Source: Lichina pygmaea
Lineage: Eukaryota > Ascomycota > Lichinomycetes > Lichinales > Lichinaceae
Reading direction: 5' to 3'
NCBI GenBank assembly: GCA_963422465.1
Contig: OY730173.1
Location: forward strand, 2,108,001-2,172,000
Length of the DNA: 64,000 bases
In this document: piece after piece, positions 11,210 through 22,519 of the stretch
Numbering within the stretch: the first letter of the stretch is position 1
Layout: every line of letters starts with the position of its first letter
The notes under the pieces: generated by a model
The model's input: the letters and a program-made list of their open reading frames with translations, nothing else
Databases searched by the model: none
Told to the model about the DNA's origin: nothing
Translations under genes and position numbers: made by a program

Positions 11210-11866
11210 TTGTTGTTGTTGTTGCTGCTGCTGCTGAGGCTGCTGAGGCTGCTGCTGCTGCTGCTGCTGCTGTGTCGATTGGTTGGAGACGTTCTGGGCC
11301 GGGCCACGAGGCGGGGCGTAGGTGTGCGAGGGCGTCCGGGCCGGTCCGCCTGGTCTTTGCGGACGCGTCGTCGACGTGCCGGCCTTGAGCGGTGTCTCCG
11401 GGGAGGGGCTGCCGGGCTCCTGCACGCCGTTCTGCAACGGCGTCGGCATCGTCGCGGTCGTCATGATTGGAGGCAGCGATGGCTGTGACCGTTGCCCGGC
11501 GAAGGTGACAGACCTTGTCATCTGAGCCTGTTGAAGCTCCTTGCTAGGAAAAGCTGGGTGGGCCGAGGCAGCCTCGAAGACCGACAACGGGGTCATGTCG
11601 TCCATCGTGGACGGCGGCGAGGAACCGACGTCCCCGTCCTCTACCTCCACTACCTCATCTTCATCTCCTGCCCTCTCGTCTTCCTCGACGATGTCGGCGT
11701 CGTCCTCGTCCTCGTTGACGTCGTGATAGTTGTCGTCCTCGGACGGGATCACGACGGCCGCAGCCGCTGAAGCAGCCAGCGGGGACTCATCGAAAAGGCC
11801 TGTGCCCGGCGAGGAAGAATCGTGGCCGGGTCCGGACGTGCTCCGCTCGAGATCCAGGATGGCCAT
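6989..11866 (-). CDS. SSK2: HOG-pathway MAP kinase kinase kinase (Ssk2/Ssk22/SskB/OS-4 type)
   Basis: Top kinase of the osmotic-stress cascade, activated by the Ssk1 response regulator and phosphorylating Pbs2. Two exons, 11866-7654 and 7533-6989, encode 1585 residues. I chose the first in-frame ATG (MAILDLERSTS); the frame stays open upstream to at least 12073, so an upstream exon is possible. Order: acidic N-terminus, polyglutamine block (about residues 197-294), the large Ssk-type regulatory region, poly-Ala and poly-Thr runs, then a C-terminal kinase domain. Kinase landmarks: GGGTFGSVYAA glycine loop, MAVKEI lysine, EYCSGGSVANLLEHGR, HRDIKPDNILL catalytic loop, VDFGAAK, and MYMSPERIKG for the APE segment. 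The 120-nt intron (GTGAGT, long T run, ACAG) interrupts the catalytic loop between Asp and Asn. Long open frames on the opposite strand are GC-driven shadows. Confidence 0.93.
7534..7653 (-). other. Stop-free 120-nt intron inside the kinase catalytic loop
   Basis: Donor GTGAGT at 7653 and acceptor GCGACAG ending at 7534 restore the conserved HRDIKPDNILLD. The intron carries a poly-T run (poly-A on plus, about 7614-7630). It is a multiple of three and has no stop codon in the host frame, so a retained copy would insert 40 residues between the catalytic Asp and Asn. Confidence 0.85.
10984..11275 (-). repeat. CAG/CAA trinucleotide repeat coding polyglutamine
   Basis: An interrupted CAG/CAA array encodes nearly uninterrupted glutamine for just under 100 residues, broken only by occasional Pro and His. 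CAA and CAG codons are mixed in blocks, which normally slows slippage. It lies inside the MAPKKK N-terminal region. Confidence 0.9.
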
Positions 11867-14800
11867 GCCTCGTGACCGACCTGGCCAAGGCACGACGCCG
11901 AAGCGTACACGCACCAGCACCACGCCAAGAGAGTTCGGCGGTAGGATAGGGCCTAGCCTTCCCCCTCCGGGAAGGGCTGCTTTGCTTGGCGGAGGCCACG
12001 GGAGCAGAGGTGGTCGTAAATTGACGCGGTGGCGAATCGGAACGGCCGTCTCTTCCTCCGTCGCCGCTGCCACTGGAGCCCGGTGCTCACGTACTTCAGT
12101 ACAGTACTCGGCGCTCTGTAGCTTGCTGCAGCTGCAGCTGCAGCTGCAGCTGCCCTGTTAGACTGTTATACGGACAGTTGGCGTGCGCCGGCGAGTTCCA
12201 GAGTGTACGTACGTACGGAAGTACGGAGTACAGTTGTAGCATTTAGGGGCGTGGTCATGCCATTCGACGTCGTCCTGCGCCCGGCTTGCGTGCGGCCTAG
12301 ACCGAGTTCTGTTAGGCCGCCCCGGCGGCACCGGAGCACGGGGCTCCGACTCTTCTTGTTCAGCACCACCGCTTTCCTTGGCTTCAATGTCCGAAGGACG
12401 CGGCTCGTTCTCGCCTTTCGGTTCGCACCGACGTCGGTGTGCTGCGCCACCAGTGGCGCCACGCTACTGCACCGTACCGTGTGGCGCTGGCCCTCCGGAT
12501 CAGAAGGCCGGACCCACTTGCGATGTGGCAGCAGCAACGGTCGACTCTTCCAAGGCTCCTCCAAAGCAGGGAAATGGTCAATCGAAAGGCTCGATGCAAA
12601 GGTTGGAGTGGAAAACGAAAGGGCGTGACGAAGCTGGGACAATGCCAGCGTAGCACTGCGTGACTGCGTGGCAAGGCCGATGAAACCTGAGACCAGGCCT
12701 TAAACTTGGAAGATCGTCGGGTTTCGGCCCAAGGCGGATGGACTAGGGAAAGATTTGGTCAGGTTCGACCAACGGTGGCAGCGATGCTACTCGGCTTTTC
12801 TGGGTCAGCCCTAGCACCGAGCAGTGTCTCTGATTAGAAAGCAGGCGACTGAGGGAATGAAACGAGGAGCACAAACGCACATACGTACGTATGTCCGTAT
12901 GTAACCTACTCCCGCGAGTGTGTGATGTCAGGTCAGACGATGGCTCGTTGCAGATGGCGTTACGCATGTATCGTGTGGGCGTCTACCAGAAAAAGCACGA
13001 AGTGTAAGGCAATAGGAGATACAATATGTGAATCGATAGACAGATGACTACCGACGCTACACCATTCAGCATCCGGGCATGATGAAGCAAGATACAGTAC
13101 GGAAGTATTCCATTTGCACTCAAGAACAACGTTTTCAGTTACCGTAATGTGTATTGACGTCCGTTGGGCAGTGCTGGGGTACGGACCCACGGGACCATAC
13201 CTTAGCGTGTGCCATGAATAGTCTGGATCGTCTTCGGGCCCGACTGGGAGATGAGTTCACCTCGTACGACATTGGAGTCACGTGCGATTGGAATCTTCAT
13301 GCGTACCCATACGGACCTTACTGTACGGAGAACTCCGTACGGAGAACTCCGTACGGAGGTACGTATACGTACCACGCATACGTACAGTACCTACTGTATT
13401 GTCGGCCGGAGGAGTGGGAAGACCAGTCCTCGCTCGCTGCTAGAGCCAAGTTCACGTGAGAGAAGAGAATTCTCACTGTATATTGGTGTCAACCAGGGAC
13501 TCGACAGGGAGTCGATAGCCCGAGGATTTGCAGGGGTTCAGAGATCAGCCTCCCCCTGAGTGACGGCTAAATTGTTTGTCTGCACGTGACGGTGTGCAGA
13601 GTTTTCTCCTTGGTCGTCGCTCCTAGATTCTTAGAAGAGAGATCAGAATGAAGACACTCATTCCCCGGCCAGGCGCCGGTTCACATGTATGTACGGGAGC
13701 AGACGACATGATTATTCGGAATCTCACCAAAAAGTGATGAGACTATCCCCACCACCAAAAGCCACCTCACCCGACCCCATACCACCGATCAACCAGAACT
13801 AACAAAAGCATCAGTATTGCACAGAAAGCATGTGTGCTTGCTCTTCTTGAAGAAGATGTACCTGTGAAGCATATCAGTAATCTCGCAGACCTTTCTTTCA
13901 GCACAATCTATCAAATCCGCCAAGTCAAGTCATGTAAGACTGTGGCTACGTATGTACCATCCAGTCACAAACTCCGTGGACAAGAACAACAACAGTGATG
14001 AGAATTGTGACAGCTCAGAGTGGGAAGAAGACTGAGCTTTATAAGAAGATCCTTGAGGACTTCAAGACCTCCGTCAAACTATAGGGGTGATGGGGGGGTG
14101 GACAATAACAAGACTGATGAAAACAACTGGGAGGGGAATTGCGGGATGGTCTCACAACTTTTGTCACTCGCATTCAAATCTTTCCGAATAATTTTGGCGC
14201 GGGCCTTCGTACAACTCTTGAAATTCGAGCATCGAGGGACTGAGGTATTCCGTCGAGAAGGCACCGAGAGCCGAGGTCGAGCACCAAATCAGCAGGCGTC
14301 TTCGCAGCGCGTATAACGGGGCCTATCCCCCCCCCAGCTCAAGTAACGAGAGCCGCCACACAGATGCTTTTCGCCATGCTGAATGGGCCAAGAGATCTTT
14401 TCCTGCTCGAAGCTCTTCTGTATGACGACGGCAACGTACTGTACCGTACTGTACATGGACAAGTAGCCTGACTCTTGATTGACAGGACATCTCAATAAAG
14501 ATGGGCCGCCATGTTGGTCATATACATCAACCTCTTTGAGAAGGACGTTTGATCTTGGGTAGTCTCTCAGCCGTAGCTACTCGATGTGAGGGGAACAGCC
14601 CTGGCTATATATGCCACACCTGCTCCTACTGTACATACGTACAGCAGCACTGCTCCGGTCTTCATCGATACGCCTGCTGCGTGCTGATCCTCAGTGACGT
14701 CAACACTCAACCTCGGCTCCCGGTACGTACGTACTCCCCCAGCCATCACCTCGGCGCTTCAGTTCCTCCATGTTTAGGCTCATGGCTGCGGCAGTCTCAA

Positions 14801-16090
14801 AAAGCCCCAATGATTTCCCAAGCATTGAGGACGGATGCAAGTCGGCTCTCCAGGCTTGTTCATTCTGGTCAACCAGCTCTTTTTCTACGAACTCGGTATA
14901 TCCAAGAGATCCTGGATGATGTCGAGGATGTTGGAGGGTTGAAGCAGCGATATATCTTCAACGTGTATCAGAACATCCAGTTCTTCAATGAGCGGCAATT
15001 GTAGAAAAGTTTCTTGTTATACTGGTACCGTCTGTGTCTATTTTTCTTTGTCCTTGTCGAGGCTTTGGTCGGAGACCCAAGTAAAACCCAAGACCGAGAA
15101 TCTGAACGTGCAGCAGGGAGTAGCGCACGCCGCTAGCCGTCATCAAGATCCTGGGACCTTTGTAGGTCTGCAACAGCAGTCTCCCTCGCAGTGACCAGCT
15201 CTCGGGACACACAGTCACCAATGTCGACCGTTCCAGCTTTGTGGAAAGGCCTCTGGTAGCTGTCCCGGTCGGTGTTGGGCTGTGGTGTACAGTGCTTGAC
15301 CAACATGACCGGCGTGCAACAGTTCAGCTGATGTGAGAGACATTGCAAGAGACAGCATGAGCTTGTCAACAAATGTGGCTAGGCCATCAATGACTGCCTG
15401 TCAAGAGTCCGCAGTACTAGTGAGGAAGGGAGCTGCGTGCCTCAACTTTCCAAAAGATGAGGTGTTGCCAAGTTGTTTGTCCAAGTCTCAGTGCGACTAG
15501 AGCCGCCCCTACTACTACTGCGAACAGGCTGGTCGATCGTCACGGACAACTACTCTTTTCTCAGGACATCAAGAGGCAAGCTTTGATCTGTATCTCCATC
15601 GTTGGCAAGGTGACAGGGATCCCTTGACTCGAAGTCAGCACTGTTTGCCTGGCGTGGTGGCTGCCGGCTGTCATTGCTCATCAGATCTGGTCACAGTCTC
15701 ACAGGCTACGTTAATTTCCTTCTGCACTCCTGATGATTTCAGCTGGGCTGGGCCCTAGAGCCGCGAGGGATGTGGGGCCCCTCAAGAGTACGAGTATACC
15801 AGTAGCTGGGCCCTTGTTTCTTTGGCCACATTTATTCAGACCGATAGACCGTCTCATGAAGATGACGACTCTCAGTACGAAAGGGTAAACAAGTCGAAAA
15901 TATACTCGGTACGTAAGTACACAGATCACTTTCTTGTATTACTACGCTGCGATGGCGATAGGAAGACGTATCACGTGATCAACCCGCAATCTCGGTCACG
16001 TTAGTCAGCGCCCACCTACCAGGAGTACGGTACGTAGAGTTGAAGCTGCACATCTTCCAGTACTTTCCCTCCGTGTTCGAGTGGTGATGG
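11867..16090. other. Long gene-poor interval between MAPKKK and the PPR gene
   Basis: The first about 800 bp form the MAPKKK promoter and leader; a CTGCAG tandem sits at 12126-12154 and GTACGTACG words follow. At 13315-13390 the unit ACTCCGTACGGAGA is repeated in tandem with GTAC-rich flanks. A possible transposase remnant at 13790-14020 is listed separately. Open frames of 60-150 codons at 12166-12660, 14549-15004 and 15133-15372 gave no recognisable protein. Confidence 0.55.
13790..14020 (+). pseudogene. Possible DNA-transposase helix-turn-helix remnant
   Basis: One frame reads TNKSISIAQKACVLALLEED, then VPVKHISNLADLSFSTIYQI and RQVKSC. This resembles the N-terminal helix-turn-helix of fungal Tc1/mariner-class transposases, where a stretch of the type ALxEEGVPVKxI precedes a second helix. 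No start codon is obvious, stop codons follow soon after, and no catalytic DDE part was found downstream. I see a similarity in pattern only. It could be chance. Confidence 0.35.
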
Positions 16091-19000
16091 ATGTTGACCC
16101 CCAGGTTGGGGAATGATGGTCCTCTTCTCCAGTCACTCCAACGACTGATTGCTCCTGCTCAGTCTTCGGTTCTGGTGAGTCATTTCTGGAGCACTAGATC
16201 CGGGCCCAGACTTACCTGGCTTAGCATTCCTCCTCCCGGCCTTTGTGGCACCGGCGGCACTTCAGCTTGTCCCGATGTTCAGGATTGATCTCTCGGAGTC
16301 ACCACGGTCTTCGGGTAGCTCGAAGAGCCGCCACAGCAAGATGCCACTCCGTTGCCTGGCGGAACGCCCTTGGAGCTGGAGACGCCCGAGTAGCACCGCA
16401 GCGACCGGTCCTTGTCATCCAGACACGGGCCTTGTCTCGCAAGCAATTGAAGGCTCAACGAAAGCCGCATGAGATCATCGGCGTTCTCAAGAGCCTGCAG
16501 GTCCACACTGGCCGGTCAGCGCTAGCATCGGCGACGGACAGGCCCTCGAGGAGGTCATCGTGCGATGCTCGTTCGGGGCCGGCTAAGCGCAGGGGAGACG
16601 CCCAAAGTCCGCATGAAGTTAAAGAGCTTCGGTGTTTGAGACTGTCAGATATCGTCGCTCGATATCTCAAGTGCATATACCTGTTCGAGCATCACCTGGG
16701 TTCGGCTCAGGTCTCCAATGGCCCCTTGAATCAGGGAATTGGCGAGGTGTTTACGGACGCCGTTCTCGCTCGTCTCCATGGCCGGGGATATGACGTTCAA
16801 GACGTGGCCGCCTGGGCTTGGATCTTGACAGCTTCGACGTCGACGCTAGCCGTCCATCGCCTCGCGCTGCTCGGGAGCCAAGGCGAGACTTGCGATGGCC
16901 GACCTCGGAGGCTGCCGATGTTCTTATACCTGTTGCTACTCCGCAGGGCCCATATCAAGGCTTCCTCCTTGAGGACCTTGGCGTACCGTGTTCAAACCCA
17001 CCTGGAACAGGTGAAGGCACCCGCGCTGCAGTCTCCACTCGTCGCGGCGAGAATCGAAGGAGGCTCGGTCTCGTGCGAGGTCGCGGCGGACTCCAGCACG
17101 GTGAACATCTTGCTTGTTCGGCTCCTACGCCATGTGCAGCGCGTCTGGCCCTCGGCGGTCCCGCGCGTGACGCAGATGATGATGGGCCATCTGGCCCCGG
17201 CTGTCGGAGACACGTCGATGCGTGACCCGGCCAAGGCGGCCCGCTGGACACGCCTCCTCAACGAATGGCTACGGCTTCTGGCGTTGCCGTCAAGTTCGGG
17301 TCCGTTCTTGACGGCGCGGATTCAAGAGCGTGCACAGTTCATGCTTGTTCGGCGTATGTCCGAGTACACGCCTCCGGTGTCCATCACGCGCGAGGGCTAC
17401 CGCGCCGTGGCAAAGGTGCAGCTGGCTCGGCCCAAGACGCCTGTGGAGCGCGAATGGGCTCTGAGGCAGGCCAAGTCGTGGCCGCCGTGGAAGAAGATGA
17501 GGCTTGGAATCGATACCGTGCAAGGGCCGGAAGAAGGCGTCGGTCGGGCGATGGACGTGCTGCGCCAGATGCGCACCGCCGGCTATCGATGGGAAGAGTG
17601 GGAAGAGGGTGCGAGCATCTACGCCGGCTGGGATACCGACGACAGTCCGACCATACAGACAAGGACGATCGTCAGTCCGGCCTCGACGGTATCGAGCCGG
17701 CTCTGTCGCAGCCACGATGCGCGGGCGCGGGTGTCGTCCGAGGGCGATCACCGGCAGGCGGATGAGATGTGGGCGGCCCGGATCACGGCGACGAGAACGA
17801 TCGAAGAAGCATGGGCGTGCTTCTTGGCCCACGAAGATTCGGGCGCCCCGCGCTCTCGGGCGATCTACGCGGCGATGCTCACGAAGCTCGCGACGTGGGA
17901 GCGCCAGGCTCGAGGTCGTGAGCGAAGGAAAGGCTCGGGTCCTGACGCTCCCTCGACGGCTCCGCCAGGTGATGCTCAGGAACTGCAGCCATCGCCAGCC
18001 TCGGCGCACGAGGCCGTGTACGTCCGTCTAGAACCGCCGACGCTGGAAGATCTCTACCAGCAAATGATCGACGACGGTATCGAGCCGTCCGACCGTTGCC
18101 TCGCCTTCCTTGTCGAGCGGGTACGGTCGCTCCGGCAAGCGACAAGAATGATCCGCACAAGCGGCTGGATCACCGGTGCGAGTTTCCATGCACCCGACGG
18201 CGGTGGAGTCGTCGGAGGAGACCCCAGCAATGTCGCGGGAGGCGTCCCGGGCCGTTCCTTGGTGCGGTTGCTCGCGAAGCTGCCGCTGTGCACGTTTTCC
18301 GCCGTTCTGAGACGACTCCGGAACCACCATCAGAGGTTACTACTCAGCCCTTTGAGACCACGCCGAGACGCGGACAGCTCGAGCCCATCGCCGCTGGACG
18401 GTCGGACGGCCGAGACCGGTGCGGCGAGGACGAGCGTCCTGGTGCAGCTCTACCAGCTCTTGCTTGGGCGGCGATCCCGAAATCGCGAGCACTGGAACTG
18501 CTTGCTTCAGACTCTGGCGCGGACGTACCAGAGCAAAGCCTCCCGTCGGCGCCTCGCGAGCGAGGGCATCCTGCCAGACCTACTGTGCTGGAAGCTCCAG
18601 GGTGCACTGGTCCGTCAGATGGAGATGCTAGAGCTTGAACCGGACAGCTACTCGTTCGAGATGCTATGTGCCGGCCTTGTCCGTTCCACCCGCACGAGCC
18701 GAATCGTCCGGGAAGGGGGCGTCGAAGGGCACAAGCAGCGGATCCAGTCGCCCCAGCACATCAACGTCGGTGGCGTGCTCCCGCCCGTCGTCGTCATCGC
18801 CGACGAAGCAGCGGAGGTGCTTCGATCCGGACCGGCCTCCATCAAGGCAGCCTTTGCCGCCCTCCTCGGAGCGACGACGGGCAGTGATCGTTTCGCCGTC
18901 AACTCACGGCGCGGCCCTGCCGACCCAGCGTCTGACGTGGCGGAACCGAGCGGGTCTGGAACGGGCCTCTGGGAGAGTAGACCCATCACGACTCCTGGCC

Positions 19001-19383
19001 CGGCGACGATCCATCGGTACATCCGGACGCTGGGCTACCTGAGGGACTACGAAGGACTCGACTCGCTCGTGCGGTGGATGGCCTCGTCGGCCGAGGACAT
19101 TGCCGAGGTGACGGAGCAGTCCAACGGCGGTCCGGGCCAGCTTCGACGATGCCACATCGCCTTGCGCCTCTTTCTCGACGGGAACAAGGCTCTGATGCAC
19201 GATGGCCGGGGAGGAGGGGGAGGAGGGGGAGGAGGAGGAGACTCGCACAGCGCGCGCAGGGACATTGTCCCTTGTGCCCCCGAAGAGGTGCGTGTCCGTA
19301 TCATGGACACGGCTGCTTCTGTACGTATCTGGGGTGACTGGCCGAGCGATGAAGAAGTCGTCCTGTATCACCATAAGTGGTAG
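16091..19383 (+). CDS. Mitochondrial PPR-type translation regulator, Cya5-like
   Basis: Resembles the filamentous-fungal protein family usually annotated as translation regulator Cya5, thought to act on mitochondrial COX1 mRNA. I propose two exons, 16091-16174 and 16225-19383 (1080 residues). The long frame has no ATG until residue 250 or so, whereas a 50-nt intron with donor GTGAGT and acceptor GCTTAG links it in phase to ATG 16091. The N-terminus MLTPRLGNDGPLLQSLQRL followed by RPLWHRRHFSLSRCSG is basic and hydroxylated, as for mitochondrial import. The core includes RMSEYTPPVSITREGYRAV and MDVLRQMRTAGYRWEEWEEG, ending in a GWDTDDSPTIQTRT stretch that I recall as family-typical. A Gly-rich run lies near the C-terminus. 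The exact target RNA cannot be inferred from the sequence. Confidence 0.7.
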
Positions 19384-19783
19384 TCGTTGAATGGGCAAAG
19401 CGGTAGTCTTTGAACAGACAAAGCGGTAGTCTTTGAACAGATGAACCTGCAAGCTTTGAATAGGCAAACTTCATTCTATCCTTCAACTTGGCAACCAGAC
19501 TCTTTAAAACTGGCAACTTGGATTGCATCGTATTGAATCCCTACTCTATTCTTAAAGCTAGCCGAGCTAGATTATCAATGCTGGGATGTCTGCAAAACCC
19601 GGTAGGGAAAATTCCAGGTCAGGTGACCAGCACCTGACCTCTCAGCAAAAAGCCGTCCCCTGCAGCCCCCCCTTGCACAGGTGCCCTTTCTGCCAAGGTG
19701 CTCTGTGGAACAAGGAAGTCACTCCCTATGATATGGTAGTGAAGTAAGTGGGTGGGGGGGGGGGGGGGGGGGGAGGTTAGTCA

Positions 19784-19792
19784 AAAGATCAT
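19784..19792. repeat. Left copy of 9-bp target site duplication
   Basis: AAAGATCAT, immediately left of the CGGACAATT terminus. An identical copy sits immediately right of the other terminus at 20616-20624. Confidence 0.8.
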
Positions 19793-20615
19793 CGGACAAT
19801 TACTCTCTATGCACGATTCTATCTACCATGCCCCCCTCTGTGCTGTGTCTCACCTAGCTAAGCGAGGTACTTATCATGCCACTGAACTATCATGGTAATA
19901 GAAGTATCTGTCTCAATTTAAGTTACAGTACGTACCTCTCTTTCTTCCATGCCCCCCTCCTCCCGGTACTTAGTCTACTACCCAACAGTCATATAGATAA
20001 AGGTACCAGCTAAATTCAGAGTACAAGCGGGGTGACAGCAATAGCGACAACGACAGCGACAGCGACAGTGTGACACCAAGGGTAAAGGTGAGGCCAAGTG
20101 TGAGGGTAAAGGCGACAGTGACAGCAAGAGCAAGGGTAACAGTGAGGGCAGCGACAGCGACAGCACTGATGGCAAGGGTGATAGAGTAGTGTGACACAGG
20201 TACTTCTGACTTGTGTAGGTCTATTGCAACAGGAGAAGTACTCCGCTAAGTTTTCTTTTGACATACAGAAGAAGTAAGGTACTTTGATTTATATGAGTCT
20301 TAGTATGGTACTGTAAGTATCGCACTAGCCCAGCTCAAGGTTTGAGCAGTACCTTGGTTTATATGAGGAATGTCATTGTAGGACAGATACCTCGCTTAGC
20401 TGAGTGAGACACGGATGGAGGGGGGTGTGGAAGAAAGAGAGGTACGTACTGTAACTTAAATTTAGACAGGTACTTCTGTTACCATGATAGTTCAGTGGCA
20501 TGATAAGTACCTCACTTAGCTAGGTGAGACACAGCACAGAGGGGGGCATGGAAGAAAGAAGGGGGGCACGGTAGATAGAATCATGCATAGAGGGGTGCAT
20601 CGGAGTAATTGTCCG
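19793..20615. mobile_element. Non-autonomous Mutator-like (MULE-type) element with long terminal inverted repeats
   Basis: The 823-bp element begins CGGACAATTACTC and ends with its inverse, GAGTAATTGTCCG. The perfect 9-bp direct repeat AAAGATCAT flanks it at 19784-19792 and 20616-20624. The terminal inverted repeats run about 170-200 bp (left about 19793-19965, right about 20410-20615), with small indels between arms. Shared inner blocks include TGTGCTGTGTCTCACCTAGC and ACTGAACTATCATGGTAA. Long inverted ends plus a 9-bp duplication are the known signature of Mutator-like DNA transposons, of which fungal Hop is an example. The centre has only imperfect CGACAG/AAGGGTAA repeats and no transposase frame, so it would depend on a helper elsewhere. 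The family call is inference from structure. Confidence 0.8.
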
Positions 20616-20624
20616 AAAGATCAT
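20616..20624. repeat. Right copy of 9-bp target site duplication
   Basis: AAAGATCAT, directly adjoining the inverted terminus ...GTCCG. It matches the left copy at all nine positions. Confidence 0.8.
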
Positions 20625-21659
20625 ACTGTACGGTATGGAGGTACACTTCACAGTCTCCCCCTGCCATCCACACATTTAGAATGGTGTAGGATCTCAATAC
20701 AATACTGCCATCCACGGCTGCTGCAGGCCAGCGACTCAAAAGCCGGGAGACCCGGCGCCTATGTAGGAATTGTAGGAATGCCGCCCAGACTAATCTCGCC
20801 TGTCCTGATTGGTGTGAGAAGGCTGCTTTGTGCCTTTTGTAAGTGTTGCGGCTACAGGGCTGAGGCTGACTTAGTCAGTACGGTACCGTAGTGTTAGTCA
20901 GCTGGATAGGGGGCCATATAGCCCTCGGGTCCGAGAGGGCGTCAATGATCATCGTCTTCTCCCCGCTCAGAGCAGGCCATTGCCTTGTAGCTCCAGCAGT
21001 AAGTCGGGGTGCAGCCAGACTATCCTCTTCTTCTTCTTGTGTGGCGTCTTTGCCTGGCTTCCGGTCCACCAACTGGGTCGGGGGTCTGGGTCACGGAGGG
21101 GTGGCCGGGGGGTTCTCCGTCAAGCTCCCCCGCCACCGGTCCCAGCACTACCGTGCCGGTACTGTACTGTTCAGTGAGCTGGTGCAAGTGCCACAGAGTC
21201 CGAGGGTAACTGACAACTTGTATTTTGAAAAGAGGAAACGGGAAATATTGTAAAGAGTTGAGACACTTGATCTCTCTCTCTCCTTCTCTCCTCTTTCTCT
21301 TCCTTCCCTTCTTTCTCATTTTCTATTTCTTTCTTTTCTTTCCTTCCTACATTCTGTTCTTACTCTCTTCCTTCCCTGCTCAGAAGTGCTGATGATGACG
21401 TATCAGTCTCATCTCCCGGAACCATCTCCTGGCATCATCTTACCAGACATGCCAGACATGCCAAACGACTCACACAAGCACGCAACAACCAGTTACGAAT
21501 TACCGTGAAAGAATTCTACTCGTGAGCCGAAGATGGAGGAGTCAGGCATACGGTTCATCCAATATCACTTTGTTCCAGCAACTTCTACTACGATGTGAAA
21601 TATGTTTGGTACAGTATTGAGACTGAAGTCGCCGGAAAACCATGAAACTTGCACTGTAG

Positions 21660-21664
<5 letters not shown>

Positions 21665-21718
<54 letters not shown>
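21665..21718. repeat. GA dinucleotide microsatellite
   Basis: An uninterrupted run of about 27 GA units in non-coding DNA. Confidence 0.95.
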
Positions 21719-21720
<2 letters not shown>

Positions 21721-22519
21721 CTACTGAGCTACTCCCCGAATTGATTCGAAAGATGCAGCACCGCAGGACAGTGAAGACGAGAAAGGGACATGTATGAACG
21801 GACCGTCCGAGGACAAAGAATCGCTGGCGCAAAGACACTTCCATCTCGGTAGAACCGTCGAGTTGGTAGAACCGTCGAATTGGTCAGAACGTGTTCTCGC
21901 AGAAAAGGTGGCCTGCTTGGATGTCGATGAGAATCCGAGAGAGACGACAGCGGCGTGACGAATCCGACGTTCTCGGTCACTCGAACCGCAAAGGAAGACT
22001 GCGAGCGATAAAGAGACGGAAAGCATTGTCGAGGAGTTTGGTGTTCCGGTTCAGGTCGAAGGAGAATGCTCGACCGCAGACACGTGACCGGTGCACAGGC
22101 TTGATATAAGCCAACCATGTCCGCGCACACACGAGGGATGAGCCTCGATCTGAACCGGTGCGGTCGAATCGGACTGGCCAGGGGCAGACCAGGGCGGATA
22201 GCCGTCGAACCGACAAACGCGCCGTCGTCGTCGTCGTCGTCGGCGGCGGACGACTGGAACATGGGATGACGTGGTGTTGGTGGTGGTGTTGGCGTCGTCG
22301 GTGTGGGAACTGGCTCCCAAGAAACGCTGCAGAACAGGCCAATCTCCCCGACGGCATGCACGAGCCAAGGAAGTCACTCCGGAAAGCCGTGGACGAGCAG
22401 ATACGCCGAAACAATCCTCCTTTCCCCGTCTTGTGTGTCGTTGCACCTCTCCGCCTCGCGCGTTGCCATCTCGAACGAGGATCGCGCGTCGGCGGCGGCG
22501 ACGGCGGCGGCGCAACGGA

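Larger units (their letters stand above)
19384..22519. other. Intergenic region with a palindromic transposon and microsatellites
   Basis: Just after the PPR stop a short unit (GCAAAGCGGTAGTCTTTGAACA and variants) is repeated about three times at 19390-19470. Then come a G20 run (19754-19773), the inverted-repeat element at 19793-20615, a pyrimidine-rich stretch (21266-21365) and a GA repeat (21665-21718). I recognise no gene. Confidence 0.6.

Noticed and set aside
11015-11488. Poly-Leu / poly-Val frames opposite the glutamine repeat
   Set aside because: Antisense reading of CAG/CAA repeats, without conservation or a plausible start context.
14549-15004. 151-codon plus frame with LFLRTRYIQEILDDVEDVG
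   Set aside because: The ending looks protein-like, but I could not relate it to a family and the N-terminal half is non-descript. It was left as unassigned intergenic sequence.
19390-19470. Short direct repeats after the PPR stop considered as a CRISPR-like array
   Set aside because: Only about three imperfect units with no unique spacers of constant length, in a fungal genome.
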